Below are positions 34,177-42,136 of a stretch of DNA of 61,792 nt, piece after piece; position 1 is the stretch's first letter; every line of letters starts with the position of its first letter. The stretch covers positions 1 through 61,792 of the forward strand of contig DBXV01000012.1 of assembly GCA_002309695.1 (NCBI GenBank). The letters run 5' to 3'. The notes beneath the pieces were generated by a model that worked only from the letters and a program-made list of their open reading frames with translations, had not been told where the DNA came from and did no database searches. This DNA comes from Myxococcales bacterium UBA1203 (lineage in GTDB: Bacteria > Myxococcota > Myxococcia > Myxococcales > UBA5297). The translations under genes were made by a program, and so were the position numbers.

Positions 34177-35562
34177 ATGACCGAAAACACCATCGACGAG
34201 AAGCAAATCAAAGCCAGTCTCGACAGAGCCCTGAATTCACCACGCTTCTCAGGCGAATACGTCAGGCATTGGGTGAACACCATCCGCTTCGACGGTATTT
34301 CCGAGGAGAATGAGCTCATCTTCTCCGTGCCGTCGCTTTTTCACAGGGATTTCATCCGGGACCACTACATGGATGACCTTCTCGTTCTGATGGGAGACGC
34401 ACTGCCGGGACATGTGGAAATCGTCTGGCGCGTCGATGAGTCCATCTGGAACAGCCAGGCACCCGCGGGGATGGCGGAAAAGCCCATGCATCTTCCGCCA
34501 CCCAACAACGCCAAGCCTGTCCCTTTCAGCGACATTTACAACAAGCTGGACAGCCGCTTCAGGTTCGAGAGCTTCGTCAGCGCGCCTTCCAACCAGCTGG
34601 CCTTCGCCGGCGCTCAGGCAATCGCCGAGACGCCAAATTCCGCTTACAATCCACTTTTCATCTATGGCGGCAGCGGCCTGGGCAAGACGCATCTGCTCAA
34701 CGCCATCGGTCACCGCTTCCTTGAACGGCATCCCGACGCACGCGTCATCTATATGTCGTCGGAGGAACTGACCAACGACTACATCGAGTCGCTGCACTCC
34801 CAACGGATGTCGGATTTTCGCAAAAGGATGCGCGAGGACTGCGACTGCCTTCTCATCGATGACATCCAGTTTCTGGGCAACAAGGAGCGGACGCAGGACG
34901 AGTTCTTCAACATCTTCAACGCGCTCCACAGTGTCGGCAAACCCGTGGCCATGACCAGCGACCGCATTCCGGCGGAAATTGAGGGCATCGTTGACCGGCT
35001 TCGCACCAGGTTCGCCAGCGGCCTGCTCGTTGACATTCAGGAGCCGGATTTCGAGACGCGCGTCGCCATCCTCAAGAAGAAGGCGGAAATTTTTCACATT
35101 CAGCTGCCGGACGACGTGGCCTGGTACATTGCGAAAGTCGTCCAGAGCAATGTCCGCGAGCTGCAGATGGCCCTCAACAGAGTCTATGCGTACCATTCGC
35201 TGACGCGCCTGCCCATGACGGAGGAAATGGCAGCAGAAACACTGAAAGATGTTCTGCCTGAAACCAAAACTCTGGGCATCGAGGACATCCAGAAGGAAAT
35301 ATCCAAGTATTACAACGTGACGGTCGAATCGCTGACGAGCCCCAGGCGGCAGAAGAACATCGTCATGGCGCGCCAGATGGCCATGTACATCGCCCGAAAA
35401 CTGACCGGCGTCTCCTATCCGGAAATCGGAGAGCACTTTCACAGGGACCATTCCACCGTCATGTCTTCGTGCGGAAAAATCGAGAAAGAGCTTGAAGTAA
35501 ACGAGAAGCTCAAGCGCGACCTCGATGAGCTGATGACGAGGCTGTCCAACAAGGGAAACTGA
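34177..35562 (+). CDS. dnaA: Chromosomal replication initiator protein DnaA
   Basis: A 461-residue DnaA of standard length. The N-terminal domain I is followed by a short linker. The AAA+ domain has Walker A GGSGLGKTHLL and Walker B LLIDDIQFL. The sensor-2 region is SNVRELQMALNRV (usually NIRELEGAL). The C-terminal domain IV has the DnaA signature SYPEIGEHFHRDHSTVMSS. It binds DnaA boxes and opens the origin. dnaN follows after 301 bases that contain a DnaA box, the usual origin arrangement. Some changes from the common consensus (MTSDRIPAEIEGIVDRLRTR) fit a deep-branching lineage. Confidence 0.97.
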   Translation: MTENTIDEKQIKASLDRALNSPRFSGEYVRHWVNTIRFDGISEENELIFSVPSLFHRDFIRDHYMDDLLVLMGDALPGHVEIVWRVDESIWNSQAPAGMAEKPMHLPPPNNAKPVPFSDIYNKLDSRFRFESFVSAPSNQLAFAGAQAIAETPNSAYNPLFIYGGSGLGKTHLLNAIGHRFLERHPDARVIYMSSEELTNDYIESLHSQRMSDFRKRMREDCDCLLIDDIQFLGNKERTQDEFFNIFNALHSVGKPVAMTSDRIPAEIEGIVDRLRTRFASGLLVDIQEPDFETRVAILKKKAEIFHIQLPDDVAWYIAKVVQSNVRELQMALNRVYAYHSLTRLPMTEEMAAETLKDVLPETKTLGIEDIQKEISKYYNVTVESLTSPRRQKNIVMARQMAMYIARKLTGVSYPEIGEHFHRDHSTVMSSCGKIEKELEVNEKLKRDLDELMTRLSNKGN

Positions 35563-35863
35563 CCTCTGACACCATATTATCCTACACAGGCTGACTGGCC
35601 GCATGTCCATGTTTGGAAGCCTGTGGATAAACGTTCAAAAAACGCCGTTTGAGCTGTTCAAAAAAGGTTTTTTTGGGTGTGGACAGCCGGAACCGGCGCT
35701 TTTCAGACAGCAGCAGCCCCCGCAGCAAACAGAGTTTTGAGAAGAAAAAAATGACCTTTTTTCAATAGGTTGAAGTGGTTTCCAACAAATCCACAGCACC
35801 TACTTTCGCTACTGGAACAGAAAGATTCTTCTTTCTCTTATCCTTAAAAGACAGGAGCCGACG
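35563..35863. other. dnaA-dnaN spacer, candidate oriC
   Basis: The spacer has a perfect DnaA box (TGTGGATAA at 35622), a near match TTATCCTACA (35577) and a TGTGGACAG-like site. It also holds the first rightward polar octamer (TTTGGGTG at 35672) and A/T-rich runs before dnaN. No hairpin terminator is evident. Confidence 0.65.
35622..35630 (-). promoter_or_regulatory. DnaA box
   Basis: TGTGGATAA is the exact complement of the consensus TTATCCACA. Confidence 0.8.
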
Positions 35864-36976
35864 ATGGAGTTTCAAATCGCGATTGAAGAGCTTCAGAAGG
35901 CGCTGGGCCGGACGCAGGGCATCGCCGAACGCAAGACGTCCATTCCCATCCTTGCCAACGTCCTCATCGAGGCCTCGGCGGAAAACGGTTTTGTCCGCTT
36001 CACGACCTTCGACCTGGACATCGCCATGATCAGTGAGCACCCGGCCGAGATCGCTGTTTCAGGGGCGGTCACTGTTCAGGCCAAAACACTGTTCAATCTG
36101 GCCAGGACCATCACCAGTCCCATGGTGCGCTTCGCTGTGGAGGGTTCCACCGCCAACATCAGCTTTGGCTCGTTCAAGGGACAGCTCCCCTGCCTGCCCG
36201 CCGACGAATATCCCAAGCTCCCCAACGACGAGAGCGCGTCCCTCTGCAAGGTCAACAGCCAGGCGCTCATCGACCTGATTTCCAAAACCTCGTTCTCCGT
36301 CTCCAAAGACGACACGCGGCCCATTCTCCACGGCCTGTTTTTCGAGGCGCCCGAGAAGGGAAAGATGCGCGCTGTTTCGACGGACGGCCACCGGCTGTCG
36401 CTGATGAATCGGAGCGTTGAGGACGGCGAGCTGGTGCTGCCCAAGGGCGTCATTTTCCCGCTGAAAGGTCTGACGGAGCTCAAAAAACTCCTGGAAGAGG
36501 CGCCGGAGGCGGAGTCGTTCATCGGTTTCACGGACACTTCGGCCATCTTCAAGCGCCAGGGCCTGACGATGATTATGCGGCTGATTGACGGCCAGTTCCC
36601 CGAATATCAGGAGGTCATTCCTCAGGACACCGGCAGCGGCATTCGCATCAATCGTGCGGAGCTGATGAGCGCCATCCGAACGGTCAGCAACTTCATCGAG
36701 ACCCGCAACAGCTCCATCCGCCTCAGGCTGGAAGAGGGAAATCTGAACATTTCGGCTTCCGGCGAGGGCTGCGGCAACGGCACACAAAACGTCGCTGTGG
36801 AATACTCTGGCGGCGTTGTGGAAATTGGCTTCAACGCCAATTACATTAAGGACGTGCTGAGCGTTATTGATGACACGGAGATTATGTTTTCCATTACGGA
36901 TGACCAAAGCCCCGGCGTCATTAAGCCCGCCTCCAGTCAGGATTTTGTGGCGGTCATTATGCCCATGCGGATTTGA
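35864..36976 (+). CDS. dnaN: DNA polymerase III beta sliding clamp
   Basis: A 370-residue protein of normal clamp length. Recognisable segments are MEFQIAIEELQKALGRTQGI, ERKTSIPILANVLIEA (usual start of domain 1), SKDDTRPILHGLFFE in domain 2, STDGHRLSL, and the C-terminal FVAVIMPMRI, the usual M-P-M/L-R end. It forms the ring that tethers polymerase III to DNA. AAAGACAGGAGCCGACG precedes the ATG. A strong terminator follows at 37026, so dnaN is not co-transcribed with the next gene. recF and gyrB, which often follow dnaN, are not here. Confidence 0.97.
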   Translation: MEFQIAIEELQKALGRTQGIAERKTSIPILANVLIEASAENGFVRFTTFDLDIAMISEHPAEIAVSGAVTVQAKTLFNLARTITSPMVRFAVEGSTANISFGSFKGQLPCLPADEYPKLPNDESASLCKVNSQALIDLISKTSFSVSKDDTRPILHGLFFEAPEKGKMRAVSTDGHRLSLMNRSVEDGELVLPKGVIFPLKGLTELKKLLEEAPEAESFIGFTDTSAIFKRQGLTMIMRLIDGQFPEYQEVIPQDTGSGIRINRAELMSAIRTVSNFIETRNSSIRLRLEEGNLNISASGEGCGNGTQNVAVEYSGGVVEIGFNANYIKDVLSVIDDTEIMFSITDDQSPGVIKPASSQDFVAVIMPMRI

Positions 36977-37025
36977 TAAAATTCAAAACTCTTTTGGGTG
37001 AGCATTTATTTGTTGATGAAATAGA

Positions 37026-37065
37026 GGGACGGCATCACGTCATGTCATGCCGTCCCGCTTTTTTA
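37026..37065 (+). terminator. Rho-independent terminator after dnaN
   Basis: GGGACGGCAT pairs with ATGCCGTCCC and is followed by GCTTTTTT. Confidence 0.85.
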
Positions 37066-37132
37066 TTATAAAATTATGATTTTGAACATTCTCATTCAAA
37101 ATTATGGCTGCTCGTCCGGCAGGAATAAAAAA

Positions 37133-37621
37133 ATGAGAGGTTTTCCACAGATGATTCATCCGCAGCCGATGTCGATGCTTCTTGGGTCAGCCCTTTTTTT
37201 CGCTTTTTTGGGTGTCGGCTGTTCTTCCGGTCCGCAGCCTGTGGAAAATGAGCCTCCTCGGAGCGAAATTCCCAGCATCACTCTGACGCAGCAGGAATAT
37301 GACCGCATGATGGATATGGGGCCTGCAGAGGCAATCAAGCGCTATGGTCCAACTATTCGCGGCTACCTTTGTCAGGATTGCGAATTTCTTCTGAGCGAAA
37401 ATGAACACCCTTTTCGCCGGGAGCTTGTGGATAACCTGTCGGGACGCGGCATGGACCCAAGAGTCAACGGCGTGCGCATTCTGGAAATGACCTGGCCCGT
37501 GGACCAGTTTCGCAATCTGACAATCTGGTATCGGCGCACGCGCTTTCGGGATACCCCCGTCCATTTGATGGTCTGGAATCGCTACTGGAATTTTGACGCG
37601 GTTTTGGAGGATTCGCAGTAA
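37133..37621 (+). CDS. Small lipoprotein of unknown function
   Basis: A 162-residue protein. MLLGSALFFAFLGVGC is a signal with lipobox, so the mature form begins C-S-S-G-P. The mature domain has TLTQQEYDRMMDMGPAEAIK, a Cys pair in GYLCQDCEFLLS, and an aromatic C-terminal part (NLTIWYRRTR, HLMVWNRYWNF). I do not recognise the family. The start at 37133 follows CAGGAATAAAAA. A DnaA-box-like TTTTCCACA (37141) and a polar octamer (37207) lie within the first 90 bases of the gene. A terminator follows. Confidence 0.75.
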   Translation: MRGFPQMIHPQPMSMLLGSALFFAFLGVGCSSGPQPVENEPPRSEIPSITLTQQEYDRMMDMGPAEAIKRYGPTIRGYLCQDCEFLLSENEHPFRRELVDNLSGRGMDPRVNGVRILEMTWPVDQFRNLTIWYRRTRFRDTPVHLMVWNRYWNFDAVLEDSQ

Positions 37622-37654
37622 TAGTATTATTCAGACGAGGTCTCACCCCCTGAA

Positions 37655-37685
37655 TCCCCTTCTTCTGTCGGAGAGGGGGATTTTT
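37655..37685 (+). terminator. Rho-independent terminator
   Basis: TCCCCTTCT pairs with AGAGGGGGA (one mismatch) and is followed by TTTTT. It ends the small lipoprotein gene. Confidence 0.65.
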
Positions 37686-37850
37686 ACATGATATTGTTAT
37701 GACAGGCGGACACGCCTTCTTTCAGCGGATTGGAAATTGGGCGAAAAAAATAATGGGGTGGGCCTGTAGATTATTTGTCTGTTGTTTTTCTAACAATGAC
37801 GGCCGCACAAATGATTGTTTCACCGGCCGCGGACTTTGAGGAAGATACAA

Positions 37851-38951
37851 ATGACCCTGAGTATCGGCATCGTCGGCCTGCCAAATGTTGGCAAGTCCAC
37901 ACTGTTTAACGCCTTAACACGTGCACAGAACGCTGAGGCGGCCAATTATCCTTTCTGCACCATCGAGCCCAATAAGGCGGTGGTGCCCGTGCCCGACAGG
38001 CGTTTGGCGGAGCTGGCCAAGCTGGTGAATCCGGAACGCATTGTTGCCGCTACGGTCGATTTTATTGATATTGCCGGCCTGGTGGCGGGCGCCAGCAAGG
38101 GTGAGGGCCTGGGCAATAAGTTTCTTGGCAACATTCGTGAGACGCAGGCTATTTTGGAGGTGGTCCGCTGTTTTGAAGATGACGATGTTGTGCATGTAGC
38201 AGGTTCTGTGGACCCGGTGCGCGACGTGGAGGTCATCGAGACGGAGCTGATTCTGGCTGACATGGAGACTGTGGAAAAAGCCATTCAGCGTGTGGAAAAA
38301 CAGCTGAAAGCGGACAAAGCCTTTAAGCCCCGTCTGGACCTGCTTCAGGCGCTGCTCAAACATCTGGAATCTGGAAAGGCTGCCCGCGGATTCTTTAATC
38401 TGGAAAAGGAGCTGGACGCCGAAGTTATGAGCGAGCTGTGCCTCCTGACCTCAAAACGGGTGATTTATTGTGCAAATGTGGATGAAGCCGGAATGAGCGA
38501 GGACAATGACCACGTCAGGCGCCTGCGCGAAATGGCACAGAGCCGCGGCGAGGAGACCGTGAAAATTTCCGCCAAAATGGAGGAAGAATTAAGCGCTCTG
38601 GAGGATGCCGAGCGGGACGAATTCCTTCAAAGCTATGGCGTCACGGAAAGCGGCCTGGAGCAGGTCATTCGCAAGGGCTTTGATATTTTGGGTCTGTCCA
38701 GTTATTTCACCGCCGGTCCCAAAGAAGTTAAGGCCTGGACAATTCACAAGGGCTGGACCGCGCCCAAAGCCGCCGGCGTCATTCATACGGATTTTGAAAA
38801 AGGTTTTATTCGCGCCGAGGTTATTTCTTATGACGATTACGTCAGGCTCGGGAGCGAAGCCAAATGCCGCGCCGCCGGCGTGATGCGCACCGAGGGCAAG
38901 GATTATGTGGTTCAGGACGGCGATGTGATGCACTTTTTGTTTAATGTTTGA
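37851..38951 (+). CDS. ychF: Redox-regulated ATPase YchF (OBG family)
   Basis: A 366-residue protein (family about 363). The P-loop is GIVGLPNVGKSTLFNALTRA. The switch region is DFIDIAGLVAGASKGEGLGN (the G3 DxxG is DIAG). The NxxE ATP-selecting motif region reads IYCANVDEAG. The C-terminal TGS domain ends in VQDGDVMHFLFNV. It is a conserved ribosome-associated ATPase linked to stress responses. GAGGAAGATACAA precedes the ATG at 37851. The gene stands alone between REP-like repeats. Confidence 0.95.
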   Translation: MTLSIGIVGLPNVGKSTLFNALTRAQNAEAANYPFCTIEPNKAVVPVPDRRLAELAKLVNPERIVAATVDFIDIAGLVAGASKGEGLGNKFLGNIRETQAILEVVRCFEDDDVVHVAGSVDPVRDVEVIETELILADMETVEKAIQRVEKQLKADKAFKPRLDLLQALLKHLESGKAARGFFNLEKELDAEVMSELCLLTSKRVIYCANVDEAGMSEDNDHVRRLREMAQSRGEETVKISAKMEEELSALEDAERDEFLQSYGVTESGLEQVIRKGFDILGLSSYFTAGPKEVKAWTIHKGWTAPKAAGVIHTDFEKGFIRAEVISYDDYVRLGSEAKCRAAGVMRTEGKDYVVQDGDVMHFLFNV

Positions 38952-38990
38952 TAGTTTTTTGAATGTCTCGATATGACAAAACAAATCTCG

Positions 38991-39036
38991 CCTCCCCCTC
39001 TGGGGGAGGTGGCCCTTTAGGGCCGGAGAGTGCCCC
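38991..39036. repeat. REP-like repeat, family C
   Basis: CCTCCCCCTCTGGGGGAGG followed by TGGCCCTTTAGGGCC and GGAGAG. Two stacked hairpins lie between the convergent genes ychF and the ankyrin lipoprotein. Relatives lie at 40651, 45400 and 52356. Confidence 0.65.
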
Positions 39037-39052
39037 AAAATAAAACATTACG

Positions 39053-40519
39053 TTATTGTGCGTTTGTTTTTATATTTTGTTGAGCATCGGACAGCATCTG
39101 CCGCATAGCGTCGTCCTTTGCCAGGTCCAGAGCTGTTTTTCCCATTTTATCTTTTGCATTGATATTGGCCCCGGCTGTCAGCAGGCGCTTCGTCAGCTCG
39201 GCATTTCCAATATAGGCGGCGGCCATGAGCGCTGTTTTGCCCTCGTCATCAGCGGCATTGACATCGGCGCCCGCATTCAAAAGCGCTTCGACAATTTGGG
39301 TATGCCCTAAATAGGCGGCGGGCATCAGTGCCGTCATCCCGCTGGCGTCCCTGACATTGACGTTGGCGCCGGCGGCGGCAAGCGTCTTCACCGCATCCAG
39401 ATTCCCGACAGTGGCGGCGGCCATCAATGGGGTGCGCCCGTCTTTGTCCTTGACATCCGCATTTGCTCCGGCGCCGAGAAGCATTTTCATGATTTTGATA
39501 TTTCCCTGCTGACTGGCGGCGCTGAGAGCGGTGGCGCCATTGACATCCGACGCATTCACATCCGCGCCCGCTTGAATAAGCACTTCAACAACTTCGTGAT
39601 GCCCCAAATAACTGGCAGGCATCAGTGCTGTCATGCCGATGTCGCTTTTGGCGTTGGCTTTCGCACCCGCGTTCAGAAGCGCCTTTACCGCCTCTGTCCT
39701 GCCCTCCTGCGCGGCAATCATTAACAATGTCACGCCGCCAACATGCAGTGCATTGACGTCCGCACCGGCCTCAGCCAGCGCCAGGACCGTTTCACCATGC
39801 CCCTTTCGGGCGGCGATGCTCATGGGCGTGGAGCCGTCCCCGTAATGCTCATTGACGTCTGCCCCGGCCTCAGCCAGCGCCTTCACCACATCGCGGCGTC
39901 CGTGAAAACAGGCAATGGCCAGCGCCGTCAGACCTCTGGCATCCTTAGCTCCCACCCTGGCCCCGGACGTCACCAGCAGCTTCACGGCTTCCAGCTGTCC
40001 CTCCTGACTGGCAGCCATCAAAGCCGTTCTTCCGTTTTTATCTGACGCATTGACGTCGGCCCCGGCCGCCAGAAGCGTTTTGGCCACCTCCACCCTGCCC
40101 TCCATGCTGGCAGCCATTAACGGTGTCCAATCCTCAACATAACGCGCATTGACGTCCGCCCCATCGGCAATGCGCGCCAGAACCTCTGTCAAACGTCCTT
40201 CACCGGACAATGTAAATAAATCTTCAACGCGCCCCGCGGTTTGAGAATGCCAGTCGGTCCCATTTTGTGGAGAAGTTGTTGAAATAATTATTTCATCAGA
40301 TTTTTTGGGTGTGGCCGCATCATTATTGGGGGAGGTCTGAGGAGAATTTGTGGAGTCTTTTGTGGATAACTGATGCTTCGATATATTTTGGGTGGCTTCA
40401 AAATGATTCGGCGCCGCATCGGCATTTGAAGAAGAAGGCGCGGAGGACGTGCAGCTGCTCAGAGCGGCGGCCTGAAAACAAAGAATGCCGGCCAGGCCGG
40501 CGAAGGTATGTAATTTCAT
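39053..40519 (-). CDS. Ankyrin-repeat lipoprotein 6
   Basis: A 488-residue protein. GLAGILCFQAAALSSC is a signal peptide with lipobox. A long Ser/Asn/Thr-rich linker reaches about residue 95. Then about eleven ankyrin repeats, and a cap (DDAMRQMLSDAQ). It is of the same kind as the lipoproteins at 1.2-10.5 kb but on the other side of the origin and on the opposite strand, so the family is scattered around the origin rather than in one operon. Its 5' part contains two polar octamers (40304, 40387) and a DnaA box (40361), all inside the linker codons. Confidence 0.9.
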   Translation of the reverse strand: MKLHTFAGLAGILCFQAAALSSCTSSAPSSSNADAAPNHFEATQNISKHQLSTKDSTNSPQTSPNNDAATPKKSDEIIISTTSPQNGTDWHSQTAGRVEDLFTLSGEGRLTEVLARIADGADVNARYVEDWTPLMAASMEGRVEVAKTLLAAGADVNASDKNGRTALMAASQEGQLEAVKLLVTSGARVGAKDARGLTALAIACFHGRRDVVKALAEAGADVNEHYGDGSTPMSIAARKGHGETVLALAEAGADVNALHVGGVTLLMIAAQEGRTEAVKALLNAGAKANAKSDIGMTALMPASYLGHHEVVEVLIQAGADVNASDVNGATALSAASQQGNIKIMKMLLGAGANADVKDKDGRTPLMAAATVGNLDAVKTLAAAGANVNVRDASGMTALMPAAYLGHTQIVEALLNAGADVNAADDEGKTALMAAAYIGNAELTKRLLTAGANINAKDKMGKTALDLAKDDAMRQMLSDAQQNIKTNAQ

Positions 40520-40650
40520 GGGAGGCTTTCTTTCTGTAAATTGCGTGAAAGAGAAAATGACAGTGTTTATTATTGAGAATTGTTCAGATGTTCAATGGTG
40601 TTTTTTTTGTTGCGTTATTTTTGTTTTTATCCGTCGTCGCCTTACTCAAA

Positions 40651-40696
40651 GAGCCCTCTCCGGCCCTGCGGGCCACCTCCCCCAAAGTGGGAGGAA
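40651..40696. repeat. REP-like repeat, family C
   Basis: AGCCCTCTCCGGCCCTGCGG, then GCCACCTCCCCCAAAGTGGG. Inverted relative to the copy at 38991. Confidence 0.65.
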
Positions 40697-40734
40697 AGAT
40701 TAGTTTTGTAATGTCGATGTATTGAAATAAAACT

Positions 40735-40800
40735 TGGCTCCCCCTTTGGGGGAGCTGTCAGCGCCGAAGGCGATGACTGAGAGGGCGATGACTGAGAAGG
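40735..40800 (+). repeat. REP-like repeat, family B
   Basis: TTGGCTCCCCCTTTGGGGGA, then GCTGTCAGCGCCGAAGGCG and ATGACTGAGAGGG. The last part (GCGATGACTGAGA) is repeated once more. It is almost identical to 49804. Confidence 0.7.
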
Positions 40801-40822
40801 AATTGTTAAATAAGAGAATTTT

Positions 40823-41860
40823 TTATTGTTGAGCAGTGTTTTTTGTCCTGCTGTTCACATTGTATATGCAGCCCGCCAGAATGAGCAGAATGCCCGTCAC
40901 AATGTTCCAGGTAATGGGTTCCCCCAAAATAGCGGCCGCCAGCATCATGGCGATGATGGGCTTGACGAAAAAGGCGTAGGAAGCGGTGGACGCACCAATT
41001 CGTTCAATAGCGCGCATAAAACAAAAATAACCGAATCCAGTGACCACAAGGCTGACGTAAATCAGCGTCGGAAGTGTTTTCCAGTGAATACCCTGAATCA
41101 TGTCCGACAGATGAAATGTCGTCCAGCGGATAGTCGTCATGCCGTCTGACCCGGCCGCGCACTTTTCGGGATTTCCAAAGATAAGCGCGGCGGCGATGAG
41201 CATGCAGCTGCCAATAATAAAACTGAAACTGTTGAGGCTCATGCCGCCGATGCGTCCGACGCACCGCCTGCTGATGGCTGTGTAGAGGCCGAACGTCGTG
41301 GACGCGCCCAGGCCGATGAGAATGCCGATGGCCGAATTACCTTCGGCCAGATTCCAGGGGGCGGCGACCAGAATGAGTCCCGACATGCAAACAATGAGTA
41401 CACCCAATTTGCGCAGAGTGAAGCGCTCGCCGGCGATAAAATGGGCGAAAATCATGGTGAACATGGGATTAAAGGAAATGAGCACTGCCGCGAGCGTGGC
41501 GTTGGAGGTCATCACGGACAGCTGAAACAACGTCATGCTGACGACAATGTTCACAAATGAAAGCAGTAGAATATAACCAATCTCCCGTTTTCCGAGCACT
41601 GTCTGAAATATATTTGTTTTGCTGTTCACAAATTGGCCGTCTGAACCGGCATTTTTGGGTGTACCTTTTTGATTTTCCAGCGCCGCCGCGTGACGTTTTT
41701 TGAGGTCGAGAAGCGCGAAAGGCAGAAGAAATAATCCGCCAATCAGAAATCGAAGAGACGTGAGCTGAATTGTGGAGAAGGCACTGCCGCCGATTTTGAG
41801 GGCGATTTCCATGGTGCCGAACGCCATGGCGGTGAGCAGGACCCAAATGTATTTGTTCAT
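40823..41860 (-). CDS. EamA-family (DMT) transporter
   Basis: A 345-residue membrane protein with about ten hydrophobic segments, in two halves that each resemble an EamA domain (first half LLTAMAFGTMEIALKIGG...; second half from GIGASTTFGLYTAISRRCVG). The end of the second half, EPITWNIVTGILLILAGCI, is typical of the family. The likely role is metabolite or amino-acid efflux; the substrate cannot be told. MNKYIW at 41860 is the sensible start; the longer frame to 41935 adds a non-hydrophobic leader. A variable charged loop holds a polar octamer. Confidence 0.88.
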   Translation of the reverse strand: MNKYIWVLLTAMAFGTMEIALKIGGSAFSTIQLTSLRFLIGGLFLLPFALLDLKKRHAAALENQKGTPKNAGSDGQFVNSKTNIFQTVLGKREIGYILLLSFVNIVVSMTLFQLSVMTSNATLAAVLISFNPMFTMIFAHFIAGERFTLRKLGVLIVCMSGLILVAAPWNLAEGNSAIGILIGLGASTTFGLYTAISRRCVGRIGGMSLNSFSFIIGSCMLIAAALIFGNPEKCAAGSDGMTTIRWTTFHLSDMIQGIHWKTLPTLIYVSLVVTGFGYFCFMRAIERIGASTASYAFFVKPIIAMMLAAAILGEPITWNIVTGILLILAGCIYNVNSRTKNTAQQ

Positions 41861-42136
41861 AATGAGACACCTTGCGCTGGCTGACAGCAATTTCCAAAAA
41901 AGCGCGGTCCTGCACCTGTCGGCGGCTGTCGTCAAGGTATGGAAGATGGCAGAAAATAGATGTGATTTTTATATTGCTAAAGTACTATCAAATGAGACTA
42001 TATGGAAAAAATCAGCTAGACGAGTTCTGTTTATTATATCGGGCGAAACGAGCGACGAGGAGCAGAAAGTCTATCTGCCCCTCGTCGTCAGAAAATTATA
42101 CAGTTTTGATAATCTAAAAATGAGAGCTGTCATCCA
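41861..42136. other. Intergenic gap
   Basis: About 275 bases, AT-rich in its right part. Nothing recognisable. A plus-strand frame across it continues antisense to the next gene and is not supported. Confidence 0.4.

Larger units (their letters stand above)
40520..40822. other. Intergenic region with REP-like repeats
   Basis: About 300 bases upstream of the ankyrin lipoprotein and downstream of the EamA gene, both minus. It holds a family C repeat (40651-40696), a family B repeat (40735-40800) and an AT-rich promoter-like stretch at 40550-40640. Confidence 0.55.
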
